DNA of 64,000 nucleotides from UBA5069 sp963773745 (GTDB lineage: Bacteria > Chloroflexota > Anaerolineae > Caldilineales > Caldilineaceae), in the NCBI GenBank assembly GCA_963773745.1, contig CAVZCL010000005.1, forward strand, positions 62,001 through 126,000, given 5' to 3'. The position numbers were made by a program, and so were the translations under genes. Within the stretch, counting starts at the first letter, position 1. Every line of letters starts with the position of its first letter. The notes beneath the pieces are model-generated. The model did not search any database. It was not told the DNA's origin and saw only the letters and a list, made by a program, of their open reading frames with translations. Below, piece by piece: positions 37,218 through 47,581 of the stretch.

Positions 37218-40200
37218 ATGACCACCCTCTCTCTCGCCGAAATGCGCAGTGTGGCCGCCGAAAGTCTGGCGATCTTGATGCTGCCCTGCGCCGCCGCGTG
37301 GCCGGCGAGGTGCGCTTTGACGGCTGGAGCCGCTCGCTCTACAGCACCGATGCCAGCCTCTACCAGATCCAGCCCGTGGGCGTGGTGATTCCTCGCCACA
37401 GCGACGACCTGGAGGCTGCGCTCGAGGTGGCAGCAGCGCACAATGTGCCGCTGCTGGCGCGCGGCGCGGGCAGCTCGCTTGCCGGGCAGGCAGTGGGCGC
37501 GGCGCTGCTGCTCGACACCAGCAAGTACCTCAACCGCATCCTTGCCATTGATGTGGAGGCGCGCACCGCGCTGGTGGAGCCGGGCGTCACTGTGGCGCAG
37601 CTCAATCGCGCGCTGGCACCCCTTGGCCTCACGCTGGGCCCGGACCCTGCCAGCGGCGAGCGCGCCACCATTGGCGGCTCGGTGGCCAACAACGCCACCG
37701 GCAGCCACTCCATTCTCTACGGCATGATGGCCGACCACGTGCACGCCGCCGACCTGCTGCTGGCCGACGGCGCGTCCATGCATGCGGAACCCGTGACTCC
37801 GGCCGCGCTGCCCGCGTATGCGCGGCGCGGCGGCTTGGAGGGGATCATCTACCGTGACCTTGCTGCGCTCGCGCTGGAGATGACGCCTGCCATTATTGCC
37901 CGCTGGCCCAAACACTGGCGGCGCGCCTCGGGCTACAACCTGGACCGTATCGCCGCTGCCCTGGCTCCGCCCGATCAGCGCGCGCGCTTCGACGGCGCAA
38001 GCCTATTCCGCCCCGCGATTTGCAGCCCGCAGCGACGTGACACGGTCAACCTGGCGCAGTTTCTCGCAGGCAGCGAGGGCACGCTCGCCATCTTCAAGAC
38101 GATAACGCTCAATCTTGTGCCGCTGCCCACGCGCAGCGCCGTGGCCGTGCTCCACTTCGATGACGTCGTGGCCGCCTGCGCCGCGATCGGCGATGTGCTG
38201 GAGATGGAGCCGAGCGCGTGCGAGTTGCTCGACAAACAATTGATGGACCTGGCGCGCCGCCAGCCCGAGTGGGCGCGCCGCCTGCACTTTGTCGCAGGCG
38301 ATCCGGCGGCGGTGCTCCTTACCGAGTTCTACGGGGCCAGCGAGGCGGAACTTGAGGCGCAGCTCGAGCGGCTGGCGGACCACATGATGCAGCGCGGCCA
38401 CCGCGGCGTGGTCGTGCATGTCACCGATGTGCAGCGTCAGGCCGACCTCTGGGCTGTGCGCAAGGCCGGTCTGAACCTGCTCATGAGCCGCCGTGGTGAC
38501 TTCAAACCCGTGCCCGGTATTGAGGATGTCAGCGTGCCGCCCGAGCAACTGGCGGCCTATATTGCGCGTGTGCGCGCCTGGTGCGCCGAACAACCCGGTG
38601 TGCGCGATCTGGCCGTATACGCGCACGCCTCGGCCGGCTGCCTGCATGTGCGCCCTGTGGTCAATGTGAAGACGGCGCAGGGGGTGGCCACACTCCAGGC
38701 CATGGCCGACTTCGCCACGGGGCTTTGTCTCGAATACGGCGGCGCGCTCAGCGGCGAGCACGGCGACGGCCTCTCCCGCAGCGCGCTCAACCAGCGCCTC
38801 TTCGGCCCCGAACTCTATGGCGCGCTCCAGCAGGTCAAACAAATCTTCGATCCGCACAATTTGCTCAACCCCGGCAAGGTGGTCAACGGGCCGCCCCTGA
38901 CCGATCATCTGCGCATGGGGGCGGATTACGCAACGATCCCGCTCGAGACAATTTTCGACTGGAGCGCCGACGGCGGCTTTGCGCCGGCCATTGAGATGTG
39001 CAACGGCGCGGCCGTCTGCCGCAAGACCGAAACGGGCATCATGTGCCCCTCCTACATGGCCACGCGCGACGAGGCGGACACGACACGCGCCCGCGCCAAT
39101 GCGCTGCGCAACGCGCTGGCCGGGCGCATCCCCCACGAGGAGTTGCTCTCCGAAGGCATGGCCGATGTGATGGACCTCTGCCTTGGCTGCAAGGCGTGCA
39201 AGAGTGAATGCCCTTCGTCGGTGGATATGGCGCGCATCAAGGCGGAGTTCCTTGTGCACTACTACCGCGCGCATGGGCTGCCGATCTTCAACCGCCTCAT
39301 GGGCATGCTGCCGCAGATGAACGCGCTGCTCTATCGACTGGCGCCGCAGCTTGTGCCCGCGCTCAATGGCGTGCTCCAGTCCCGTCTCTTCCGCCGCACG
39401 CTGCAGCCTGCCCTTGGCGTTGCCCCCGAGCGCACCCTGCCCCTCTACGCGCCCCGCACCTTTGCGCAGGAGGCCGCGCGTTTTACGGCACCCGACACCC
39501 CAAACCCCACATCCCGCCTGATTCTTTTCCACGACACGTGGACCAACTACAACGAGCCGGGCGTGGGCATGGCGGCGCTGCGCGTGCTGCGCGCCGCCGG
39601 CTGGCATGTGGAGCTTGCGCACGGGCGCGCCTGCTGCGGCCGCCCCCTCCTCACCGGCGGGCAGGCCGACCGCGCCCGCGCCTGGGTGGACCACAACGTG
39701 GCGCTGCTGGCCCCGGCGGCGGCGGCGGGCATCCCTATTGTGGGGCTGGAGCCAAGTTGCATCCTCACGCTGCGCGATGAGTACCCCGCGCTCGCGTCGG
39801 ATCGCCGCCGCGCCGAGTTGCTGGCAGCCCAGGCATTCACCTTCGAGGAGTTCATCCAGCGGGCGCAGGCGGCAGGGGAATTTGCGCCGGCGTGGCAGCG
39901 TTCGCCCGCGCGGGCGCTGCTCCACGGCCACTGCCACACGCGTGCGCTGGTGGGCAATGCACCTGCGCAGGCCGCGCTGCAGGCCGCGGGCTACAGCGTG
40001 GAAGCTGTTGCCCAGCGGCTGCTGCGGCATGGCGGGGGACTTTGGCTACGAGCGCGACCATTACGCCATCAGCCGCACAATTGGCGAGGATCGCCTGCTG
40101 CCCGCCGTCCGCGCCGCGGCTGATGATGTGGTCATCGTCGCATCGGGCACAAGCTGCCGCCACCAGATAGCCGACCTCAGCGGCAGGCAGGCGCTCCACC

Positions 40201-40232
40201 TCGTCGAGGCGCTGGCGCTGCGGCTGGCCTGA
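37218..40232 (+). CDS. FAD-linked oxidase / Fe-S oxidoreductase fusion (GlcD-GlcF or D-lactate dehydrogenase type), two frame changes
   Basis: About 1,000 residues: an FAD-binding PCMH domain (GVVIPRHSDDLEAAL, ARGAGSSLAGQAVG, GGSVANNATGSHS), an FAD-linked oxidase C-terminal domain (GCLHVRPVVNVKT, SGEHGDGLSRS), a [4Fe-4S] ferredoxin region (CLGCKACKSECPSSVD) and a CCG domain ending GCCGMAGDFGYE. Such fusions oxidise D-2-hydroxy acids (D-lactate, glycolate, D-2-hydroxyglutarate) and pass electrons to quinone or another carrier. The ATG at 37218 (MTTLSLAEM) begins in a neighbouring frame that shifts near 37265; a second shift near 40012 is needed to reach GCCGMAGD. Both are one-base changes. The substrate is not decidable. 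Confidence 0.87.
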
Positions 40233-40368
40233 GGGGCTGCGCTGTCACTGTGATAGAATTTTGTTTGCCTGAATGAGAGTCGCAGCCGTCCGTGCATAGC
40301 CGCAGCGCCATGCGCATGCTCGCCACCCAGCGCCCGCCACGATGGCGGACACCCCCAGGAGAATTGCC

Positions 40369-40960
40369 ATGCCCCTGCCCACACGCCCCGAAGCGCTGCT
40401 CCTGCTGCATGAATGGGTGCAGTCGGAGAGTCTGCGCAAACACATGTACGCCGTGGAGGCTGCGCTGCCGCGCCTATGCCGTTCACTTTGGCGAAGATGA
40501 GGAGTTGTGGGGGTTGACCGGGCTGCTGCACGACCTTGACTATGAGCGCTTTGCCGACATGGACGACGTCGTCCACGGCCACCCGCGCACCGAACTGCGC
40601 CTCTTTGTAGCGCAGGGCTACCCACCTGCGCTCATCCATGCGGTGGAGGCGCACGCCACCTTTCTGGGCGTGCCGCGCACCTCGCTGCTCGACAAGGCGC
40701 TGCTTGCGTGTGACGAGCTGACCGGGCTGATTATGGCCGCGGCCTATGTGCGCCCGGACCGCGACCTGCGCAGCGTGCAGCTCTCTTCGGTCAAGAAGAA
40801 GTGGAAGGACAAGGCCTTTACGGCTGCGATTGACCGCAAGGAGAATCTGGAGTTCATCGAGGAATTGGGTGTTCCCTTTGATGAGCACGTGCAGCGCGTC
40901 CTCACCGCCATGCAGGGCATTGCCGGCGAGCTGGGGCTGGCAGGGGAGAGCAGAGAGTAG
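40369..40960 (+). CDS. HD-domain phosphohydrolase-like protein, one frame change
   Basis: About 197 residues from the ATG at 40369 (MPLPTRPEALLLLHEWVQSE), which has AGGAG eight bases upstream. After KHMYAVEAAL the frame changes near 40465 and continues as RAYAVHFGEDEELWGLTGLLHDLDYER. The HD pair (LLHDLDYER) and preceding His (KHM) form the metal site of this small 'HDIG/HD-hydrolase' family found near many housekeeping genes; the substrate is unknown. The final codons (ESRE and TAG, 40946-40960) lie inside the left arm of a 55-bp inverted repeat. Confidence 0.82.
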
Positions 40961-41070
40961 GGAGTCAAGCGACCAATATTGAAGACTGACGATTGGTGAT
41001 TGGGTACTCGCCCAGATCACCAATCGTCAGTCTTCAATATTGGTCGCTTGACTCCCTACTCTCTGCTCTC
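40946..41070. repeat. Inverted repeat of at least 55 bp in the convergent gap after the HD gene
   Basis: Arms 40946-41000 and 41016-41070 pair perfectly, and TGGG/CCCA extends the pairing by a bulge. Words include GAGAGTAGGGAGTC and ATTGAAGACTGACGATTGGT, close relatives of the words at 21503-21652. The left arm contains the stop codon of the HD gene. Confidence 0.92.
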
Positions 41071-41077
41071 AACTCCC

Positions 41078-42010
41078 TCAATATCCCTGCCACCAGTCCT
41101 TGCGCGAGCGTGGATCAAGGAATGAGCCCGTGTCGCGCACGGCAGCCATAACCTGCCCAGCGCGCACCCACCCCACCACCTCGCCGTTGCGCAGGGCTGG
41201 GAGCTCGCCGCGCCCTGCGGCGTTCAGCTCCTCGTAGCGCCGCAGCAGTGCAGGCGCTACGGTCAACTCTTCCAAGTGCACAAGGTAGCCTGTCGCAGGG
41301 TCGTCTTCGCGCCCATATTTGAGCGTAATGCGGCTGGTGTCGGCATAGAGCACCATGGCGATATAGCCGCCGCTGTAGATTTCGGCGCGCCGGCCGGGGA
41401 TGTGGATCGGCTCGCCTGTGGCGGCGGCCATGGTCACAAGCGTCACCGACGGCCAGCCGATCGGGTTGCCCAGGCAGCCATCCGGCCCGCAGCCCCAGTT
41501 CCAGTCATGGACGCAGTGGGCGTCCACAAAGGGCGGCAGGCGGGGCGGGTCGAAGAGTGCGGCCAGTTGCGGTGCGTCGCTGTCCGTGGGGCCGCCGAAG
41601 TCGACCAGACCAAGCGCTGCGTCTGTGTGCGTGTAACCACGCACGGCCAGGTTGATATCGGGGTTGACAGCGGCCGGCCGCGTCACGGGAGGCCCCACCA
41701 CCGGCACGCTCTCCACGCTGCGCTCGCTCCAGTTGTCGTGGCGGGCAATCACGGGCAGGCAAATTTCGAAACCGGCGTGCGCTTCGTAGGCGCTTGGCTG
41801 TGCAGCTGCCGGCAGGAAGATAGCGGGGGCTTCGGACTGGGGATTGGGCTGGGGATTGGGCAGCGGATCGGCGGCCTGAAGCGGCCACGCGGCCATGAAG
41901 CAGGCCGAAAAAAGGCAAAGCAACAGCAGCGCCTTGCAGAGCAGGCGATCGCGCATGGGCCAGCGCGCAAACCGATTGGGGGAAACCGGTAAGGCTGGTG
42001 TTGCTTGCAT
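41078..42010 (-). CDS. Exported protein of unknown function
   Basis: About 310 residues starting at the ATG at 42010, which follows GAAAGGACC. A signal peptide is clear (LLCKALLLLCLFSACFMAAW then PLQAADP). A Pro/Asn/Gln linker follows with IFLPAAAQP and, later, EICLPVIARHDNW. The mature part has HCVHDWNWGCGPDGCLGN with three cysteines close together and ends ITLKYGREDDPATGYLVHLE and SFLDPRSRKDWWQGY. I do not recognise the domain. The ending resembles a beta-rich surface domain. The 'LP' strings resemble linkers of other exported proteins in this window. Confidence 0.65.
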   Translation of the reverse strand: MQATPALPVSPNRFARWPMRDRLLCKALLLLCLFSACFMAAWPLQAADPLPNPQPNPQSEAPAIFLPAAAQPSAYEAHAGFEICLPVIARHDNWSERSVESVPVVGPPVTRPAAVNPDINLAVRGYTHTDAALGLVDFGGPTDSDAPQLAALFDPPRLPPFVDAHCVHDWNWGCGPDGCLGNPIGWPSVTLVTMAAATGEPIHIPGRRAEIYSGGYIAMVLYADTSRITLKYGREDDPATGYLVHLEELTVAPALLRRYEELNAAGRGELPALRNGEVVGWVRAGQVMAAVRDTGSFLDPRSRKDWWQGY

Positions 42011-42071
42011 GGTCCTTTCAACGACACCAACAACTCTCGCAGCGTCAGTAGACGCGAGAGTACTCAACTGT

Positions 42072-43344
42072 CTATAGGCGCTGATCCGGAACGGTCATTA
42101 TGTCGGTAGCAGGCGCCTTGCCGTTGGTGGAAGCATTTACGTCGCCGTATGGAAGAGCAACCGCCGCCGCATCGGGCGATGCAGCATCGGCAGCGACCGC
42201 AGCATCGGCAGCGGCTGCAGCGGCCAGGGCGGCTGCGCCTGCTGCATAGCGCCGCGTCTGCGGCGGCGGTGGCAGGTGGGGCGAGGCCGTGGCAACGGCA
42301 TCCATATCCAGCGTATGCAGCTTCTTCCACGAAACGCCGCCGAGCAGCAGGCCGATAGCCGCCTCGGTAAGATCGCGGAAGCGGATAAAGAGCGCCAGGC
42401 TCACCGCCTGCGAGGGGGTGAAGCCAAAGGTTGTGAACGCAAGCAGAATGGCGGCCTCGACGGCGCCCAGGCCGCCGGGCATGGGCGTTGTGAATGCGAA
42501 ATAGATGAGCACGAGCGTGCCAATTGCCTGGGCGGGCGTCAGCAGCAATTCAAGTGCACGCGTCACCAGCCAGAACTCGGTCAATGTACAGGCCCAGGCT
42601 GCGCCTGTGGCCGCAACTGCCGCCGCCAACGTCCACGGCTGCTCGCGGCAGAGCCATGCAATCAAATCCTCGCTGTGCATCACCGTCTCTTCAAGGCGAT
42701 GCATGGAGGGGAGGCCGCGCATGCCCGGCGCCTGTCGCACGCGGGCGCGCCAGCGCGCCGGCACAAGCTCCTCCAGCCAGAGGATGAAACCCGAGATAGG
42801 GCGCTTGCCACGCCAGATCTGCACGAGGATGGCGACGGGAATCAGCAGCAGCGTGGAGAGGAGGCCAAGCGCGATCAGGTCGGCCTCACTGATCAGGTGC
42901 TGGCCCACCAAAACAATGAACGCGCCAATTGCAATGAAGGTGAAATTGCCCAGCAGCTCCAGCGTTTTGTCCACAGAGGCGACAGCCAGCGCCACCGAAG
43001 TGGGCACCCCGTGGCGGGTGGGGTAGTAGACCGCCAGCACCTCGCCGCCAATTTGCGGGCCGGGCGTCAGGTAGCCCAGCGCAAAGACTGTGGTCCTGTA
43101 GCGCGCAATGCGCAGGAAGGGCAGGCGGAAGCCGAAGCCGCGCAGCAGCAGCCACCAGCGCGTGCTGAGCGCGGTGAGCACGCCCAGGTTCAGCAGGAGA
43201 ATGGGGATCAGTTCGCGTACGCTCAGCTCGCGCAAGATGTTGCACGACATCGCGCCAGTGCACATTGCGCACAGAGAGCCATACCAGCCCAAGGCCAATC
43301 GCCACGAGCAAAATTTGTGTTGAAAGGATGCGTCGGTTCTTCAT
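42072..43344 (-). CDS. Lysylphosphatidylglycerol synthase TM-region (UPF0104) family membrane protein, one frame change
   Basis: About 424 residues in two frames. The N-terminus MKNRRILSTQILLVAIGLGL and HWRDVVQHLARA is followed by a frame change near 43225 into ELSVRELIPILLLNLGVL, then the family motifs GYLTPGPQIGGEVLAVYY and TTPMPGGLGAVEAAILLAF. These flippase-like proteins without the catalytic domain may move lipids or glycolipids. The last 80 residues are an Ala/Asp-rich tail, hydrophilic and not part of the fold. The start overlaps the stop of the upstream unknown gene by 4 bases. Confidence 0.82.
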
Positions 43345-44238
43345 GGTTGATTCAGGAGCGACCCGCCCATGCCAATCAGCGCCGCACCGACGCGGCGCAG
43401 ACAGCCATCAAGGTCGCTCTCAATTTGCGAGGCAGAAAAGGTGATCAGCTCCCAGCGTTCGGGGAGCGCAAGGGGGCGGCTTTCGCGTGTGGCGCCGCCA
43501 TCGCTGCAGCGCACGCCCACATAGCCGCCGCGTGCACGCAGCGCAATGTCCACGGGTTGGTCGGCCACAAGACGGTTCTTGAGCGGGCGCAGTTGGTGGG
43601 CGCGCAAGGCGTCCCACAGCAGGTCAAAAGGGATCATCCTTGCGGAAGAGGTCGACCACATCGGGGGCCGAGAGCAGTGCATCGAGCGTGGTGTGAATGA
43701 AGGTGACGCGGTGGTAGCTTTTGGCGGCCACAGGGCGCGCCAGCCGCTGCAGCGGGCCAAGCTCAATGCGATAGTAGTAGTCGTCGGCGCGGGGATGATT
43801 GGCTTCGGCAGGGAGCAGCACGCGCCGGGTGAGCAACTGGTAGCGGCGCGTGGGCGCATACCAGGTAATCGCCTGCGCCGCCGATTCGATTTCGGGCGCG
43901 CCTTCACGCTCCTGCCGACGGAAGGCGCCGGTCTGGTAGAAGGCCACATAGTCGGCGCCAATGCGACGGGGCGCGCGCCGCTGGGGAATGCGATACCAGC
44001 CCTCGCTGGCGGCGCGGCGCAGATCCTCGCTATTGTTGAGAACAGCCACCAGGACGCTGCGCCGCCGCTCTTCTGCTGCTGGCGTGCGCGGTTCTGCCTC
44101 GCTGGCGGCCCTCTCTTGCCCGACAGGTGGCACTGCCGCTGTATGCTGGGGAGATGGCAAGTTGCTTTGCCTCCATGGCGCCCGCGAAGTTGGCTGTGAT
44201 GGCCGTCTACTCACGTATTCGCGTCGTGCTCGCACCAC
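43341..44238 (-). CDS. Protein of unknown function, one frame change
   Basis: About 298 residues in two frames joined near 43635. The N-terminal half has SVLVAVLNNSEDLRRAASEG, WYRIPQRRAPRRIGADYVAF, YQTGAFRRQEREG and many Tyr/Arg residues (KSYHRVTFIHTTLDAL). The C-terminal part reads LLWDALRAHQLRPLKNRLVA, DQPVDIALRARGGYVGVRCS. The tail has the alternation of a PD-(D/E)xK nuclease strand pair, but the acid and lysine are not clear, so I assign no function. The start near 44238 (GTG) is uncertain. It is translationally coupled to the downstream flippase-like gene. Confidence 0.6.
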
Positions 44239-44432
44239 TGATGGCTCATTTTACCGTAGCCCTTGCCGCCTGTCGAACGGCGCACGCGCGATGCAATGAC
44301 GAGCGGGTTTTTGAGCTTTCCGATACCCTCCATGTTCATCAGCCGGCGCACCCTTGGGGTACAATGGCGAGGCTGCCTGTGTGCGATCTACGTTGCAAGA
44401 ACGGGCTTCACAGGTGCGTCTCCGCAGTGCGC

Positions 44433-44526
44433 GGCGTCTTTCGTAGCGGCTGCTTCAGCTGCCGAACTCACCAAACACGTCGCGTCCTCGACAACGGCAG
44501 CTGAAGCAGCCGCTACGAAAGACGCC
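44433..44526. repeat. Intact TTTCGTAGCGGC palindromic element
   Basis: Perfect 32-bp inverted arms (44433-44464 and 44495-44526) beginning GGCGTCTTTCGTAGCGGC, with a 30-base centre containing GCGTCCTCGA. A flank, CTCCGCAGTGCGC, is shared with the copy at 4019-4108. It lies upstream of the sulfurtransferase; I see no gene in 44239-44573. Confidence 0.9.
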
Positions 44527-44573
44527 GCACGCCACAGCGACGCCCCATTTCACACGGCAAACGGAGTTAGCCT

Positions 44574-45467
44574 ATGAGCCCCCAGCAGCCCCACACTACA
44601 CTTGTCTCGACCGATATCGTGGCGGAACACATCGGTGATCCAGCCTGGGCGGTTGTCGATTGCCGCTTTGACCTGCGCGCGCCGGCGCGCGGCCACAGCG
44701 ACTATCTGGCCGCCCACATCCCCGGCGCCGTCTACGCCGATCTGGATGCCGACCTCTCCAGCCCCGTGCGCCCAAGTGAAACGGGACGCCACCCCCTGCC
44801 CGACATGGCGCGCCTCATTGAGCGCCTTGGCCAGTGGGGCGTTGACGAGAGCGTGCAGGTGGTTGTCTACGACGACGCCGGCGGCATGTACGCCGGACGC
44901 CTCTGGTGGCTGCTGCGCCTGCTGGGCCATGAAGCCGTGGCGGTGCTTGACGGTGACTGGCGCGCCTGGCAGCGCGAGGGCAGGCCCACGCAAGGCGGCG
45001 AGGAAGCGCGCCCGCCGCGCACCTTTACGCCGAACGCTGCCGCCGGCGCACGTCTTGCCGGCATTGTCGACGCCGACGCGATTGCGGCGGCGCTCGGCAG
45101 CGACGAACTCCTGCTGCTGGACGCACGCGGGGCGGACCGCTACCGCGGCGAAAACGAGACAATGGATCCGGTAGGCGGCCATATCCCCGGCGCGCAGTCG
45201 GCCCCCTTTGTGGATAACCTCGACACCGACGGCCACTGGCTTGATGCTGAAACTTTGCGCGGCCGCTATGCCGCACTGCTGGGTAACCGCCCGCCAACCG
45301 AGGTCGTTGCCTACTGCGGCTCAGGCGTGAGCGCGTGCCACACGCTGTTGGCGCTGGAGATTGCCGGCATTGCGGGTGGGCGCCTCTATCCGGGTTCATG
45401 GAGCCACTGGATTACCGACGCGCGCCACCCCGTTGCTGCGGGCGCGGAGCCGGGCGGCGTTTCCTGA
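44574..45467 (+). CDS. Sulfurtransferase (thiosulfate / 3-mercaptopyruvate type)
   Basis: A 297-residue tandem-rhodanese protein. The first domain is inactive-like (VVDCRFDL, HIPGAVYADLDADL), and the second carries the catalytic cysteine in YCGSGVSACHTLLAL with LLLDARGADRYRGE before it. It transfers sulfane sulfur from thiosulfate or 3-mercaptopyruvate to cyanide or a thiol acceptor. CGSGVSACH resembles 3-mercaptopyruvate sulfurtransferases (SseA type), but the loop alone does not fix the donor. GGAG lies seven bases before the ATG. It is monocistronic, with a palindromic element upstream. Confidence 0.92.
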   Translation: MSPQQPHTTLVSTDIVAEHIGDPAWAVVDCRFDLRAPARGHSDYLAAHIPGAVYADLDADLSSPVRPSETGRHPLPDMARLIERLGQWGVDESVQVVVYDDAGGMYAGRLWWLLRLLGHEAVAVLDGDWRAWQREGRPTQGGEEARPPRTFTPNAAAGARLAGIVDADAIAAALGSDELLLLDARGADRYRGENETMDPVGGHIPGAQSAPFVDNLDTDGHWLDAETLRGRYAALLGNRPPTEVVAYCGSGVSACHTLLALEIAGIAGGRLYPGSWSHWITDARHPVAAGAEPGGVS

Positions 45468-45788
45468 AGTGACGCCAAGGTGAGCCACGCGCTTTCAATG
45501 CAGGAGCGCAAGGCGGGCAATCCATTCCGTTCTGCATTTAGCACTTGCGCTGTTGCATTTTGTGCAACAAGATCGCTACACAGTGGACACATGACTCGAG
45601 TATTGTGACACCGGTGCGCCGTTGGCCGCAGCTTTGCAGCCAATGTATGCCAAAGAGCAGCCGGCCGCGCGGGATTCGGCTCATTTTTGCGATAGAAGTT
45701 ACAGCAGCTTCTTTCTCTCCGATCACAAAGGCGCACGTTGTATCCTCGGAATAAAGCAGCCGCGACATACATACCGAAGCAGGCAACC
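45468..45788. other. Intergenic region without a convincing gene
   Basis: This 321-base stretch between the sulfurtransferase and DUF423 genes has a small hairpin (TTGCATTTTGTGCAA near 45551) and no gene I can support. An 82-codon open frame on the minus strand lacks a ribosome site and any family resemblance. Confidence 0.5.
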
Positions 45789-46160
45789 ATGGAACGTACT
45801 TTCTTTATTCTCGCGACGATTTTTGGTGGGCTGGGCGTGGCGCTGGGCGCATTTGGGGCCCATGCCCTGCGTGGCATTGTGCCGCCCGATCTGCTCGTCA
45901 CCTTTGAGACGGGTGTGCGCTACCAGATGTATCACGCCTTTGCACTGCTCGCCGTCGTCGTGGCGCTGGGCCGCTGGCCGCAAAGCAGCCTTGCCGCGTG
46001 GGCGGGCTGGCTCTTTGTGGCCGGCATTTTCATCTTCTCCGGCAGCCTCTATGCGCTTGCACTCTCTGGCCAGCGCTGGCTGGGGGCCATTACGCCGATT
46101 GGCGGCGTGGCTTTCATCAGCGGCTGGATTTGCCTGATGCTGGTGGCGTGGCGCAGGTAG
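45789..46160 (+). CDS. DUF423 membrane protein
   Basis: A 123-residue protein with four predicted helices: FFILATIFGGLGVALGAFGA, the motif GAFGAHALRG, TGVRYQMYHAFALLAVV, and two more. DUF423 proteins are widespread small inner-membrane proteins of unknown function. The ATG at 45789 (MERTFFIL) was chosen as matching the family N-terminus; the frame is open for 17 codons upstream. The next gene, the YqeC-MocA fusion, begins 65 bases later and could be co-transcribed. Confidence 0.9.
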   Translation: MERTFFILATIFGGLGVALGAFGAHALRGIVPPDLLVTFETGVRYQMYHAFALLAVVVALGRWPQSSLAAWAGWLFVAGIFIFSGSLYALALSGQRWLGAITPIGGVAFISGWICLMLVAWRR

Positions 46161-46224
46161 CAAGTGCAGCGGGCGCAACTTGCGCCCTTGCGTTGAAGCA
46201 GTCGATGGTTGAGGGACCCGCAGA

Positions 46225-47581
46225 ATGGAACTGGTTTCAGCGCTGCGCCTGAATTTGATGGGGGATAGCCCGGAGGTCGTTGCCGTGGTCGGCGGCGGCG
46301 GCAAGACGAGCATCGTCTTCCGTTTGGCGCGGCGAACTGGTGGCGCACGGGCTACGCGTGGTCACCACCACAACCACGCGCGTCACCCTGCGCCAGCTTG
46401 AGCTTGCCCCTGCGCACCTGCGGCTGACCAGCAGCGCGTTGCCTGTTGACGACCTGGCGCGCGCGCTTGATGCGCACAGCCACTGTCTGCTGGTGGGTAA
46501 TGAAACGCTCCTCAACGGCAAGCAGACGGGCCTTGCGCCGGAGATGGTTGATGCGCTCGTTGTCCACGCAGCGCGCCTTGGCATTGGCGCAATTGTGCTG
46601 GAAGCCGACGGCAGCCGCACCCTCCCTGTGAAAGTCCCCGCCAACCATGAGCCTGTTGTGCCGCAGAGCAGCACGCTGCTGGTGCCCGTCGTCGGCCTCG
46701 ACGCCGTGGGCGCGCCCGTGGACGATGCCCATGCGCATCGCGCGGCACGCATGCGCGCGCTGCTGGAGATGGGTGACGTGCCCGCACCGCTGACGCCCAG
46801 CCAGGCCGTGCGCCTGCTGCTCCACCCCAACGGCGGCGCCAAGGGGCTGCCCCAGGCAGCACGCCTGCTGCCCGTTTTCAACAAGGCCGAAGCGCCTGCA
46901 CGCCTTGCCGTAGGACGCATCTGCGCGTCTGTGGCGACGGCCAGCGGCGCACCCACGCTCATTGCCGCCGCCGGCCGTGAGGATGGCGAGCCGGTGCTGG
47001 AGCGCTGGGGCGCTGTTGCTGTGATTCTGCTCGCTGCCGGCGCAAGCCGCCGCTTTGGCGCGCCCAAGCAGGCGGCGCTTGTCGACGGCGAACCCATGGC
47101 CCGACGCGCCGCGCGCACTGCGCTGGCCAGCGGCGCCCAGCATGTGGTGATGGTGACAGGGGCGCACGCTGCGCTGGTGCAAGAGGCGGTGGCCGACCTG
47201 GCCGACCCGCGCCTGCAGCTTGTTCACAATCCCGAGTGGGCGCAAGGGCAATCAACCAGTCTGCGCGCCGGCCTGGCCGCCCTGCCCCACGCTGTGCAGG
47301 CCGTCATTTGCCTGCCGGTGGACCAGCCCTGGGTGGAGCCGGCCCTGTTGCGCCGCATGATTGCCCTGTGGCGCAGCGGCAGCGACATCGTCGCGCCCAT
47401 CGCGGACGGGGTACTGCGCGGTGCGCCGGCGCTCTTTGATTGCAGCCACTTCGGCGCGTTGGCCGCCGTAACGGGCGACCAGGGCGGGCGTGTGCTGCTG
47501 GCACGCCATACTGTGACAACGCTGCCCGTTGACGCGGCCACACTCGCCGACGTGGACGCGCCCGAGGACCTGCACATCTGA
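46225..47581 (+). CDS. Fusion of YqeC-like (selenium/molybdenum hydroxylase accessory) and MocA-like nucleotidyltransferase, one frame change
   Basis: About 452 residues. The N-terminal 250 resemble YqeC (VVAVVGGGGKTSIVFRLA, VVTTTTTRVT, AIVLEADGSRTLPVKVPANHEPV), a putative accessory factor of selenium-dependent molybdenum hydroxylases. The C-terminal 200 are a MobA/MocA-like NTP transferase (VILLAAGASRRFGAPKQAAL, GAHAALV, CLPVDQPWVEPALLRRM) that attaches CMP or GMP to molybdopterin. A one-base frame change near 46330 separates FRLA from ELVAHGLRVV. The start ATG at 46225 has GAGGG upstream. No molybdenum hydroxylase is in the window, so its client lies elsewhere. Confidence 0.85.

Noticed and set aside
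45538..45786. An 82-codon minus-strand open frame upstream of DUF423
   Set aside because: It has no ribosome site, no family resemblance, and would overlap the DUF423 promoter.
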